Shown piece after piece: positions 32,351-44,324 of a stretch of 64,000 bases of DNA. Source of the DNA: Aspidiotus rigidus (lineage: Eukaryota; Arthropoda; Insecta; Hemiptera; Diaspididae); the NCBI GenBank assembly GCA_035079385.1, contig JAVHKY010000047.1, forward strand, positions 3,162,001 through 3,226,000, given 5' to 3'. Both the position numbers and the translations under genes were made by a program. The notes under the pieces are model-generated. The model had not been told where the DNA came from, searched no databases, and was given only the letters and a program-made list of their open reading frames with translations. Position 1 is the first letter of the stretch. Each line of letters opens with the position of its first letter.

Positions 32351-32718
32351 CTTTTGAACCCGTTTGGAAATGATTGGCACAAAATCGACTCTGCCAAAAT
32401 GTGTAAATTTTGACACTGATTTTGGCATATTGGCACAGTATTCAACCAATCAGCGGGAAGTGATGCGTTTTTAAGATGCACTTTTATTGACAAAAAAATG
32501 GCATAAAAACGACAGTAGTTTGTCAATACCAGTTTAGTAAAAAACGACAATAAATTAGTATCATTTTGGCAAAACATTGACTCAGATTTGGCATAGAATT
32601 GACTCAGTTTTGGTACACCTTTGGCAGTGCGGTCACCCATCCAACCCCTAACCTAGAATAAGACGCTGAACAAGAATAACACAAATCAAATCATATGCAT
32701 AACTAAGCTATTACGTAC
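32351..32718 (-). repeat. Intron of nested gene with TTGGCA-rich repeat
   Basis: Short motifs TTGGCA, TTTGGCAAAA and ATTGACTC recur irregularly from 32,360 to 32,620. The same vocabulary (GTGCCAATC, TTTGACAA, TTGGCA) fills 36.5-37.06 kb. It appears to be an old degenerate repeat family. A GTACGT donor at 32,718-32,713 would match the candidate upstream exon. Confidence 0.45.
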
Positions 32719-32744
32719 CTTGCCTCAGCTCATTAGAAATGTCT

Positions 32745-33229
32745 CTTGTAAATCATTCATCTTTTTTTTTTTTTTTTTTTTATTAATTTCTCTATAAATG
32801 AATTAAATTAATTTTTTAAAATGGAATTAGTTCCTGCAGTGCAAAAATGTGCGATCTACCTTTGAAAATGATGGTGACTTTGAAAATTTGGAAACATTGA
32901 AATTTCATTCAGAAAAGCTTGGAATATTTTTCAGATATTCATTTTTTGGCTTGGAATATTCCTCAAGTACTCATCTTTGATTGGAATTGAAGGTTCTTGG
33001 GTTGACCATGGTTTTTGAGATGTTGTTTGCAAAATAGGAAACAAAAAAGCTTGAAAACACCTACTTTTCGAGCTCAATGATTTTTTGATCAGTATAAAAT
33101 TTTTTCATTTCATAAATCTTCATGACAACATTTACGCCTTGTACTCTCTTCTTTTCTCACTTTCAACCTCCTTCCGCCCATTGAGCTGATAATCTTGAAG
33201 AGCTTGTAAATGGATTTAAAAAGAAATCA
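32745..33229. other. Intron sequence, poly-T tract
   Basis: A run of about 20 T near 32,763-32,782 could be the tail of an inserted element in reverse orientation. The remainder shows nothing recognisable. Confidence 0.4.
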
Positions 33230-34958
33230 TCTATATATATAAAAATAAGTCCAATTTTTGGTTGGTGATCGCATAACTTCAGAACGACTGAACCAATTTC
33301 AATAATTTTTTTTTTATTATGTTCGTAACAGCCTAAGGAAGGTTTTTATATATTTGTCCGTATCATTGAATGCTTCTGAAACTTACATCTATATATATAA
33401 AAATAAGTCCAGTTTTTTGTTGGTGATCGCATAACTTCAGAACGACTGAACCAATTTCAATAATTTTTTTTTTATTATGTTCGTAACAGGCTAAGGAAGG
33501 TTTTTATATATTTGTCCGTATCATTGAATGCTTCTGAAACTTACATCTATATATATAAAAATAAGTCCAGTTTTTTGTTGGTGATCGCATAACTTCAGAA
33601 CGGCTGAACCAATTTCAATAATGTTTTTTTTATTATGTTCGTAACAGCCTAAGGAAGGTTTTTATATATTTGTCCGTATCATTGAATGCTTCTGAAATTT
33701 ACATCTATCTATATCTATATATATATAAAAATAAGTCCAGTTTTTTGTTGGTGATCGCATAACTTCAGAACGGCTGAACCAATTTCAATAATGTTTTTTT
33801 TATTATGTTCGTAACAGCCTAAGGAAGGTTTTTATATATTTGTCCGTATCATTGAATGCTTCTGAAATTTACATCTATCTATATCTATATATATATAAAA
33901 ATAAGTCCAGTTTTTTGTTGGTGATCGCATAACTTCAGAACGGCTGAACCAATTTCAATAATGTTTTTTTTATTATGTTCGTAACAGCCTAAGGAAGGTT
34001 TTTATATATTTGTCCGTATCATTGAATGCTTCTGAAATTTACATCTATCTATATCTATATATATATATAAAAATAAGTCCAGTTTTTTGTTGGTGATCGC
34101 ATAACTTCAGAACGACTGAACCAATTTCAATAATTTTTTTTTTATTATGTTCGTAACAGGCTAAGGAAGGTTTTTATATATTTGTCCGTATCATTGAATG
34201 CTTCTGAAACTTACATCTATATATATAAAAATAAGTCCAGTTTTTTGTTGGTGATCGCATAACTTCAGAACGGCTGAACCAATTTCAATAATGTTTTTTT
34301 TATTATGTTCGTAACAGCCTAAGGAAGGTTTTTATATATTTGTCCGTATCATTGAATGCTTCTGAAATTTACATCTATCTATATCTATATATATATAAAA
34401 ATAAGTCCAGTTTTTTGTTGGTGATCGCATAACTTCAGAACGGCTGAACCAATTTCAGTAATTTTTTTTTTATTATGTTCGTAACAGCCTAAGGAAGGTT
34501 TTTATATATTTGTCCGTATCATTGAATGCTTCTGAAATTTACATCTATCTATATCTATATATATATAAAAATAAGTCCAGTTTTTTGTTGGTGATCGCAT
34601 AACTTCAGAACGGCTGAACCAATTTCAGTAATTTTTTTTTTATTATGTTCGTAACAGGCTAAGGAAGGTTTTTATATATTTGTCCGTATCATTGAATGCT
34701 TCTGAAACTTACATCTATATATATAAAAATAAGTCCAGTTTTTTGTTGGTGATCGCATAACTTCAGAACGGCTGAACCAATTTCAGTAATTTTTTTTTTT
34801 ATTATGTTCGTAACAGCCTAAGGAAGGTTTTTATATATTTGTCCGTATCATTGAATGCTTCTGAAATTTACATCTATCTATATCTATATATATAAAAATA
34901 AGTCCAGTTTTTTGTTGGTGATCGCATAACTTCAGAACGGCTGAACCAATTTCAATAA
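33230..34958 (+). repeat. Tandem array of 11 Helitron 5'-end units (158-172 bp)
   Basis: Unit starts are at 33,230, 33,388, 33,546, 33,704, 33,874, 34,044, 34,216, 34,374, 34,544, 34,714 and 34,873. The last unit is truncated after about 86 bp. Each begins with the TC terminus and contains GTTGGTGATCGCATAACTTC. Length differences come from a variable (TCTATA)n leader. Units alternate between variants (CAGAACGACTG or CAGAACGGCTG; CAGCC or CAGGC), showing higher-order duplication. Confidence 0.92.
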
Positions 34959-35138
34959 AAGCACTGGCTTTGTAAATAGACAAAATGGTGACATTCATAA
35001 TATTGTTTTTTTTTTTTTTTTTTTTTTAATTAACATATATCTACTCTTTCATGGTTATTGTAACTTCAAATGTAAAATACTGATTCATTTTTATAGATAT
35101 ACTTTTAATTTTCAATTGATACTCTTTTATGCCTCATA

Positions 35139-35167
35139 GACAGGACAACGTCTGTCGGGTCAGCTAG
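35139..35167 (+). other. Helitron 3' terminal hairpin and CTAG end
   Basis: GACAG and CTGTC pair around GACAACGT, followed by GGGTCAG and the terminal CTAG at 35,164-35,167. This is the canonical transposition-termination signal of Helitrons. Confidence 0.8.
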
Positions 35168-37489
35168 TAATATTATAATTCTTGATGGGAAAAAAAAAGA
35201 GAAAAAAAGAAGTTTAACCTTGATAATTTTTTGGATTTTGCTTGCGAGAATGAAAAAAAAAATTTTATTCTGTATGGTAAATCAACAAAGCTTGAATATT
35301 TTTCGAGTTATTGCTCAAACAAATAAAAACGTCTTTTTCAGTATTAATTTTCAAACTAGGAAAATTTTTTTAATCATTGTTTGAAAAAGAAAACAAGTAA
35401 ACAAAGCTTTTAAAAATATATAAAGCATTATTTTTAAATTGGCGTACCCAATTTATAAAAGTTATAACAAAAAAACATAAAAAAAATAGGTAATTCCTTG
35501 GCACTTGAATTTTTTTTTTTTTCTCAAAAAACACATTGAAAAATATTCTAAAATTCAACCGGCAAAATATCTCAAAAATATTATATCTTGGAGGTTTGGG
35601 GGGGAAAATGACAAATTACTTGAATAAAGCAAATTTGGGCTTTCGACATCCCCTGAAAAATGTTTTAAAAAATATCTATAAAGATGAGATGACAGACATA
35701 CTTAATGGATGTTTCAAATTTCTCATATTTCTCTTATAAGTATATACTGGGTGAAGCTAAAAGATGTTAGCAGCTAGATGGAAGTTTGCTCTAAATGTGT
35801 TTCAGCCCCAAAATACAAAATGTTGGACTTATAGCTCAATTCTATTCGATTTGATCTTCAATTTGAGCCCAATACAACGTTTGTACGTCTTTTCTGAGTC
35901 GAGTAATGAACCAACATGCGCCGCAAATTGACTTAGGTATTTGTCAAGATTTCTCAAATAAACTGCGTTATGCAAAAGCCGTCCAAGCGACAATCTGTCA
36001 TTTTGGGGAAGAGACTTCTGATTGCGTCATGACAGTGAGCCCATTTGCCAGATTCAAAAAATGTCGCTTGGACGGCTTTTGCAACCGCCATCTCCTGTGG
36101 TAAAAATTGGTAAAAATATCATTATTGTGTTGTTAGCGATCCTAAAGAATGTCTGGTTCAAATGAGTTTATATTTCTTGTCAATTTAGTAATTTGACCAA
36201 TTGTCTGGATTTTTGAAAATCAACAAATGAACGAGAGAGTATTAGATCTCAAAGAACACGATACATTTCTAGCTTGGATTCTGATAATCTGTTGGAAAAA
36301 TATCATTTTCCAGCAGGAAACCTGTTTTATTGCGGTTTTTTTTTTGGAAAAAACGTCCGCCGTCTGTTGTCCAGCTGGCCAACAAATTGAAAATTTTTCC
36401 AAGTCGCCCTCCTATTGTACATAACTTGGAGGCGAAATTATTCCAAATGCCTCTCTTATCCTATATAGGTTGGAGGTCAAAATTTCCATATCCCTTTCTC
36501 ATGACCAACTACATTTTCCAGATCCCATGTGCCCCACAAAAAGGGGTTCCTTACCTCCTCTCTTTTTTGTCTGTAAAAGAACCCGTGAGCTTCTCGTTAA
36601 TTGTTTTCCTTTTACCAAAATGGTATTACCTTGTCATGAAAACGTCGTTTTTCTCTGTCATTTGTGCCGAATTGTTTGAAAATGACAAAAAACAACAGAA
36701 TATTGGATCTTAACCTTGGATGCCAATCATCTGTCAAAAAAATGTCTTCTCTTGGTCAATTGTTCTTCATTTGTAAAAATGACAATAATTTGACAATAAA
36801 ACGTTTTTCTGCGTCAACTGTGCCAATCTTCCCAATATTGGCTGGATCTTGGCATAAAATTGACTTGGATTTGACAAATAATTGGCAGAAAATTGGATCG
36901 TAGAAACCTCAATGCACTTCTACCTCGATTGTCAATAATTTGCCGCAAAAAATTGTCGTTTTTAGAGGCAATGGCATTCTCTCTGACAAAATGACAATAA
37001 TTTGCCAAAAAAATGTCATTTTTCTGTGTCGATCGTGCCAATCTTTCCCAACGGGAAGGATACATTCAATACTGGAAAAAAAAGTCACAGCTCAAAATTA
37101 TTTCAACTCCAAAGCTTCATTTCGCAGAATTTATGAAACTGCTGAATCGTAAGATCGACACCAAAAAACTCGAAAAAAATTAATTGGGCAAACCAAAATC
37201 TTTTTCAAAACTTTAATATACTTTGGAGGATTTTGATATTCTTATGAGCTGTTACGAAAGACTAAGCTTCTGGCGTCTGGCCAATCTTGTTGTAGTTCAG
37301 GTTAGAAATCTACACTTTCCCAACACAAGACTTCTCTCCTCCCAAGGCTCATCGATATCAATTGTTCAAGAGTCAAAATACTTCTAGATTTCTTCCTTCC
37401 TCCCCTTGAATACGTCGCTCAAGAGTTGTAATTCGCCTGGGTCCTCGGAACTCATTTTCAGTGTAATGAAGTGTAAGTAGAGCACTGGA
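35168..37489. other. Intron sequence with hairpin and degenerate repeats
   Basis: The sequence is AT-rich. 35,972-36,082 holds perfect 21-bp inverted arms (start GCAAAAGCCGTCCAAGCG) around a 69-bp loop, probably a small MITE. 36.49-37.06 kb is the TTGGCA/TGACAA degenerate repeat also seen at 32.36-32.62 kb. 37.44-37.50 kb is the inverse of 11.84-11.89 kb. No gene is supported. Confidence 0.45.
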
Positions 37490-38765
37490 TATTGAAAACA
37501 TTTCGAGTGTTGAGATGGTGGAAGAGATTGTACGACAAGACTACTGTCGATTCAATAACAAGTTCTACAGTAAGGAAGATGGATTAGCGATGGGAACACC
37601 GCTGTCACCAGTATTGGCGGTGATATTCATGAATGACACAAAAAACATGATTCTGGAAAGCAGGAAGTTCAGAAACTCAATCCAATACTGGGATAGATAC
37701 GTGGGTGATAACATAATTTTGTGGTTGAGCCCTAATTGGTAGGTACGTGGACCAATTCCGGCTTCTGGAAACGAACGCCACGAATTCACAGTGGAGAAGG
37801 ATAATGAGTCCATCAATTATTTGGACCTAACACTCACAATGGTGAACAACAGGAGGGAATACAAAATCTACAGGAAGCCAACGCACACCCACTTCAGATA
37901 GTGGATCAGACCGCAGTAGCCCAAGAGGCGTGGTTGAGGGAATCATTAAGAACATTGAAGCAAAGAATGGAACCCATGACAGCACAGTAAGAAAGTACTC
38001 CTAATATGAAAGTACAAGGTGGTAAAGACGTTCAGTGGTTATGATGTGAATATAAGCATCCATAACAGGCCATTCATGGTGAAGAGAATAAGCAACGACC
38101 AGACGGAGGAAAGTGACAAGGGAAGCTTGAGCGGAGTAAAAGCTCAGCTACGAACAGTTCGAGTGCATCTACGTTGGTGAGGCTAGGGGAAAGTTCGAAA
38201 TCAGGACAAAGGAGCACGAAACTTCTAGGGAGGAAGAATTCTAGTAAATCACCATTTGGTAAACACTGCAATGAAAAACACCACTTCGGTCAAGGAATAT
38301 TCAAAGTCACACACGTGAAAAACCGTATGAAAGGAAGAAAGCTCTGAGAACAGATGGAGATTTCGAAAGCAAACATGAAGAAAGTCGGCATCTTGAACAA
38401 GCTAATCACGTTTGACAGCGAAAGGTTATTTGGCTTGGTAACTTGACGAATGAGGAAGAACAGAAACAACCAATTAGATGACAGTACGGTACATATGATA
38501 GTCAATAGAAATGCAGCACATAGATTAAAGAGTGAACGAATCAACAAAACAGCTTTGTTGCATCAATAAGAGTATAAGGTAACATTTTAAAAATTAATAT
38601 CATAATACTATTATGCTAAAAGAGTAAACCAATCACCAAACGGCATTGTTGCAGCCAATTATAAGATCACAGTGTTGTACTATAAGAACTAAAGTGGCAC
38701 CCGAAAGTACTTTCGTAAGCTGACCAATGAAGTAGAATTGTACCCTTAAGATATTTTAAATTTGT
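37490..38765 (+). pseudogene. Penelope-like retroelement (family B), plus-strand decayed copy
   Basis: The RT palm is intact at the start: FNNKFYSKEDGLAMGTPLSP, VLAVIFMND and a catalytic box changed to RYVGDNIIL, with Gly in place of the first Asp. Frames then shift repeatedly: INYLDLTLTMVNNRREYKIY (about 37.81 kb), GIY-YIG remnants near 38.15 kb (CIYVGEARGKFEIRTKEHE) and FDSERLFGLV at about 38.41 kb. It supplies the GLAMGTPLSP segment that the nested family B copy has lost. The 3' flank (38.69-38.76 kb) keeps CACCCGAAAGTACT but not CTGATGA, so its hammerhead has decayed. Confidence 0.82.
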
Positions 38766-39706
38766 CGCGTCCCTTTCCTCATGTATGCACAGTTATAAAA
38801 GTGATTTTCAGAGTCTCACTCCTCGGATTGATACGTTTTATTCCCTTCATCCAACCTCCATCCTGTTTCCTGGATTTAAGTTCATGCGATCATAATCTTT
38901 GAACTTTGAAAAGTAGAGTTTTTTTTATCTTGACTTGACGTTAAGCTTTTGATACCGAACCTTGATCTAAATAAGGACTATGATGATGTGCTGTACACAT
39001 TATTCTAAAGGATCTAGAATGGTCATTAGCGGAGGGAGAAGGGTGAGTGTACGATGGCAGAAAAGAAAGCCCATACAGTACATATCCATCCTCCCCCGCC
39101 TGATGTCGCGCCTTGAATCCAGTTGATCTTCAGTCATAAAGATTACCTAGGGAAGAGACCAGAATATGGAGAAAAATCTAAGCTTCGCGGTTCCGTAGAA
39201 AACAGCGAGTCATGTTTCTTTCTGTATATTCACGTAAGAATACACATACGTATTAGGTCTCTGAGATATACACAACCGATTGAAATTATTTTGGAAAGTC
39301 TTGTGGAAGTAGAGCGCTACGCTTGAAGTAAGCTAGTTTATCGTTTGAAAAAGAAAGGCTTCAGCTGTGTGAGGGTGAATGTAATATCTTTACTATACCT
39401 CAATACATACGACGAAATATATGTCATGTTGTACGAAACGGAACGGTAAATATCTCTTGAAGGCTTGATCTAGCCTAGAAAAATTTCTACAATCTAACCT
39501 AGACAGATTCTTCCAACTTAGAATGATGACCTCATTCCCAAGTCCCGTTTCCAGTCGAAAATATTTCAAGTATCTGAACATTCCCCCGAAAATGATTACG
39601 TCATCAAAGTCGGACGCACTCGCAGAAATTTCCCGAAAATATTGCCCAACAAAAGAGATAATGGTTTACCCGCTAAAAAGAAGGGACTGAGACGGAAGTA
39701 ATGAAA
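38766..39706. other. Intron sequence, no gene recognised
   Basis: AT-rich sequence without a domain, terminal repeat or structured RNA that I could identify. Confidence 0.45.
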
Positions 39707-40147
39707 CATGTTTCATGTCTTTACTGAAGTAGGTCAAACCTACGCCCATTTTTTGGCGTTATTAGGGCGTCAAAATCTTAGACTGGCCTGTGGGCTTCTA
39801 GAGAGCATATTGGCTCAGAACTCTGAATTTTGTCTAGTTCCTATAATAGGTCTAGGCCTAGTAGACTATGTAGCTGACGAGCTCTTTTGCCCCGCTCGTT
39901 AACCCCTTTAGTTTCCTGTATCTAAAGCTAAGTAGCTCGCAGGCTCCCTCGTTCCGCTCGTTCGCTCCCCATTTTTAGTCCAGTGTAGGCTTCAGTTACC
40001 AAAAAGGTTCAGCAAAAATGTTCGGAGTCCGACGTCTGGGGTGGGTACTATTACGAGAATTAACTGCAACGGGGGAAGGAAACATACAGATTTTCATTTC
40101 GGAGAGGATTGAAATACGGAAGATATCTTGAAGAGACATGAAACATG
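39707..40147. mobile_element. MITE-like element with CATGTTTCATG ends
   Basis: Ends are inverted: CATGTTTCATGTCTTTACT on the left and AGAGACATGAAACATG on the right. It shares the end motif and a TCGTTCCGCTCGTTCGCTCC block with the element inside the Penelope copy at 21,641-22,185. There is no coding capacity, and the target duplication is not clear. Confidence 0.55.
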
Positions 40148-40454
40148 ATCTTCATTCATTTGGTTTGGTCAGAACATTTTTCATTATAATACACAGCTTA
40201 AAAGTCCAATCCCTTCTATATCGCCTCCCCCCCCATCCCGAATATCCTAGGATAGAGAACGGAAAATCTCTTCCTAGCGAGACATGGACGTGGAAATTTC
40301 GAAGAATGTACCCTCAATAAAAGTAATAGCGAGGCTATTAGCTAAAAAGTTGATACCATTCGCCCCCTTCTTTAATTATCTGCATCCACGACTTCTCTCG
40401 AAGCTGTGATCTCTACAAAACGTTCGTCCTCTTAGCAAAATTAAGTACATACAC

Positions 40455-43400
40455 AAAGGCTCTAGCCGGGTTAGGGGGGAAAATGGCCTTGGTCAGAAAA
40501 TGTTTCAAGCTTCCGTCAAAATGTTGTCCCCAATGAGAAAACTCGAAATCCGAAAAATTGGACCCATCCGCTCACCCACATGGGCTGCAGAGTGATTTTT
40601 AGGCCTAAAATCCAAATGGCTATATCTCAGCCAATCATGGTCGCACAGCGATGAAACTTGAGGACATTTTAGTTTATGTGAACGTTCATCCATGGTATTT
40701 TTTTCAAAAAAAAAAATTCATATTTTCCCTAGTTTCTGAAACTTCAAACTCGAATAAAAAAAAAATCGGGGGGAGGCACCTGGGAAAAATCATTCATTCG
40801 AAGCGCCATACCCTCTACTACAACACACATGAGTACCATAGTCCTCGGTGAGGTGCAACATTCTCAAAAAAGTCAATATTTAATGAATTTCTGTGATTAT
40901 TCCATGAATAGCGGGGTGAACTATGACTGCTACCGCAATAGACCGCGAGAAATCAATGGTCAATGTTCGAGGTGAAAAATACGCACTCCTCCGTGAGATG
41001 AAATGGGAATGTTGATAGACCAAAAATATATTTTCAGTATTTCGTTTATCGATTTGGTCAATTCTTGTGTAAACACGTCCACCGATTAGGTGGAGTACGT
41101 TAGATTGAGAAAAATAGTTGAAATATTCTCCAGTCGCTGGAACAGTCTGAAAATAGAAGAGAAGTGAGAAAATCCACTTTTTCACTCTGGAGGATCGTGA
41201 GTTTTGGTATTTCATTCATCAATTCGTTCAATTCTTATGTAAACATGTCCGCTGAGTTTGAAAAAAATAGTCAAAAAATTCTCCAACCGCTGTAATGGTC
41301 TGGAAATGACAATAAATCGGGGAAATCAACTTTTTCACCCTGAAGAATCGTGGGTTTTGGTATTTCATTCCACAATTCGTTCAATTCTTATGTAAACATG
41401 TCCGCTGAGTTTGAAAAAAATAGTCAACAAATTCTCCCATTTCTGGGATGCCCTGGAAATAGTAAAAACTCTAGGTAATCCACTTTTCCAACATGGAAAA
41501 CCGTGACTTTTCAAATTCTGTTTATCAACAAGGTCAATTCTTATGTAAATACATCCGCCGAGTTGGTCAATAAATTCTCCAGTAGTGGGAACGGTCTAGA
41601 AATACCAAGTTCAGAAAATCCACTTTTTCAACATGAAGAGCCCTGATTTTTGGTATGTTCTTCATCAATTAGGTCAAATCTTATGTTGATAAGTCTTACA
41701 AGTTGGAAAAAAATAGTCAATAAATTCTCCAGTCGCTAGGACGCTCTGGAAATAGTAAAAAACCGATACACACCCACCCCTAAGATTCAATTCCTTTTTT
41801 TTTAAATGTAGAATGATTAATTTTTGTTCCCCAGAAGTCGTAGTAGTACAAACTGTGTTACTAGGAGCCGTGCACTTGCATGAAGTGCAGGAATCTCCTC
41901 TCGAGTTGAGGTGACAATGCTTCAAATATTGGAATTCATGAGCATGACAATATAAATGAGATGATTGTCTTCTTGTATCTCGGAAAAGGATTCCTCCACA
42001 TCATGCGAGTGCACGGCTATCAGTAACACAATTTGTACCGCTGCGACTCGAGGGGGGAAAAGTAATACATGAATCATTGTGGCGGGTGTGTATCTTTGAT
42101 TTTTTAATATTTTCAGAGCGTCCCAACGACTGGAGAATTTTTTTCAATTTTTTGAAAATCCAGCGTAAGTGTTCTTAGAAGAATCGACCATACCAATGAG
42201 CGTCTGGAGAATTTATTGAATATTTTTTTCGAAATAGGAATGTATTTACTCAAAAATTGACCTTATTGATAAATAGAATATAAAAATCACGATTCTCCAA
42301 GTTCAAATAGCAGATATTTTTAATTTTTCATTTTCACACTTTTCCACCGACTGAAGAATTTCTGGACTATTTTTTTCAAACTCGGCGGAGGTATTAACAT
42401 AAGATTTGACCTTTTTGATGAACAACATACCAAAAATCAGGGCTCTCCATGTTGAAAAAGTTGATTTTCTGGATTTGGTACTATTTCTAGATCGTTCCAG
42501 CGACTGGAGAATTTATTGACTGTTTTTCTCCAACTCGGCGGATGTATTTACATAAGAATTGACTTTGTTGATAAACAGAATATGAAAAATCAAGGTTTTA
42601 CATGTTGGAAAAGTAGATTACCTAGAGTTTTTACTATTTCCAGGGCATCCCAGAAACTGGAGAATTTTTTGATTATTTTTTCCCAACTCGGCGGATGTAT
42701 TCACATAAGATTTGCCGTAATTGATGAATGAAATATGAAAAATCGCAGTTCTCCAGGCTGAAAAAGTGAACTTCCTCGATTTTCTGCCATTTCCAGACTG
42801 TTCCAGCGACTGGAGAATTTTTTGACCATTTTTTTCGGATTCGGCAGATGTGTTTACATAAGAATTGACCTAATTGATGAACGCAATACTAAAACTCAGT
42901 GTCCTCCTGGGTAAAAAATTGGATATTCTGAATTATTTGTCCTTTTCAGACCATTACAGCGGCTGGAGAATTTTTTGACTATTTTTTTCAAACTTGGCGT
43001 ATATGTTTACTTAGGAATTGAACGAATTGATGAATGAAATACCAAAACTCACGGTCCTCCAGAGCGAAACAGTGGATTTTCTCTAATTTTTGTCATTTCC
43101 AGAACGTTCCAGCGACTGGAGAATTTTTTGACCATTTTTTTCATACTCGGCGAACATGTTTACGTGAGAACTGACCTATTCGATGAATGAAATACCAAAA
43201 CTCACGGTCCTCCAGGGTGAAAAAGTGGATTTTCTCACTTCTCTTCTATTTTCAGACTGTTCCAGCGACTGGAGAAGGTTTCAACTATTTTTTTCAATCT
43301 AACGGACGGTGGACGTGTTTACATAAGAATTGACCAAATCGATGAACGAAATACTAAAAAAATATTTTTTTTTCTATCAACATTCCCATTTCATCTCACG

Positions 43401-43938
43401 GAGGAGTGCGTATTTTTCACCTCGAACATTGACCATTGATTTCTCGCGGTCTATTGCGGTAGCAGTCATAGTTCACCCCGCTATTCAAGAAAAAATCACA
43501 GAAATTCATTAAATATTGATTTTTTTGGGAACGTTGCACCTCACCGAGGACTATGGTACTCATGTGTGTTGTAGTAGAGGGTATGGCACTTCAAATGAAT
43601 GATTTTCCCCAGGTGCCTCCCCCTGATTTTTTTTTTATTCGAGTTTAAAGTTTCAGAAACTAGGGAAAATAGGAATGGTTTTTTTTGAAAAAAATACCAT
43701 GGATGAACGTGCATGTATACTAAAATATCCTCAAGTTTCATCGCTGTGCGACCATCATTGGCTGAGATATAGTCATTTGGATTTTAGGCCTAAAAATCAC
43801 TCTGCAGCCCATGTGGGTGAGCGGATGGGTCCAATTTTGTGGATTTCGAGTTTTCTCATTGGGGACAACATTTTGACGGACATTTGAAACATTTTCCGAC
43901 CAAGGCCATTTTCCCCCCCTTACCCGGCTAGAGCCTTT
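40455..43938. mobile_element. 3.5-kb giant foldback element (imperfect palindrome)
   Basis: The whole interval is one inverted repeat. The left end AAAGGCTCTAGCCGGGTTAG is matched by its inverse at 43,938. Arms of about 410 bp (40,455-40,865 and 43,500-43,938) are followed inwards by arrays of a unit of about 150 bp containing GCGACTGGAGAATTTTTTGA. There are about five units on the left in reverse and eight to nine on the right, so the centre (about 41,940) is off the midpoint. The inner 41.84-42.05 kb also pairs (GTGTTACT..GCCGTGCACT..GCATGA). There is no ORF beyond repeat-derived frames. I could not find a target duplication. It resembles FB-type foldback elements. Confidence 0.85.
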
Positions 43939-44129
43939 ATAACTCGATGAAGGAAGGTAGTCACCAAACATATTCTCTTACACTCCTAATTTTGAGTCTA
44001 TATTATAAGGAAGAAAGAGAGGTAGTAAAAATTATTACGGTTCAAATCTCGATTTTCTATTTAAATTTTTCAATACTTCGAGGAAGGAAGGGAAAGAAGA
44101 AGTCACATCACAAGCTTATCATCGGTAGA
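43939..44129. other. Intron sequence
   Basis: Short AT-rich spacer after the palindrome with no recognised feature. Confidence 0.4.
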
Positions 44130-44324
44130 TTAATGGATTACTATAATGCTGAATAGTTTTCTCAGCAAACTTTTCATTATTCTATTTGGATATGGTTCTA
44201 AGTGAATTTGATCGTCAACAAAGTATCCTATAATTTGGATGACCTCGAAAGAGTAATTTCTCAGTAACATAATAAACATATACGTACATGAAATTGTTTG
44301 AAATTCACGAACAAGTGATTCCAT
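44130..44324 (-). CDS. Candidate exon of unknown gene
   Basis: The open frame has protein-like composition: MESLVREFQTISCTYMFIML then RNYSFEVIQIIGYFVDDQIH and LEPYPNRIMKSLLRKLFSII. A possible donor (GTAATC) follows the last Ile. It lies upstream, on the same strand, of the nested exons at 31.7-32.4 kb and could be a 5' exon of that gene, but phases could not be closed. No family is recognised. The alternative is a chance 64-codon frame. Confidence 0.3.
   Translation of the reverse strand: MESLVREFQTISCTYMFIMLLRNYSFEVIQIIGYFVDDQIHLEPYPNRIMKSLLRKLFSIIVIH

Larger units (their letters stand above)
33230..35167 (+). mobile_element. Non-autonomous Helitron with tandemly repeated 5' end
   Basis: The element starts TCTATATATATAAAAATAAG directly after an A and ends CTAG directly before a T, as Helitrons do when they insert between A and T. 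A 3' subterminal hairpin (GACAG, 8-nt loop, CTGTC) lies at about 35,139-35,157, eleven bases or so before CTAG. The 5' 158-172 bp is present 11 times in tandem (see 33,230-34,958). About 210 bp of unique sequence precedes the 3' end. No RepHel protein is encoded. No target duplication is expected or seen. Confidence 0.85.

Noticed and set aside
33230..34958. Regular repeats that might suggest a CRISPR-like array
   Set aside because: Units are 158-172 bp with no unique spacers, and the block is bounded by Helitron TC and CTAG termini in animal DNA.
40138..43971. Several 60-111-codon frames repeated on both strands
   Set aside because: They are mirror-image translations of the giant palindrome arms and 150-bp units.
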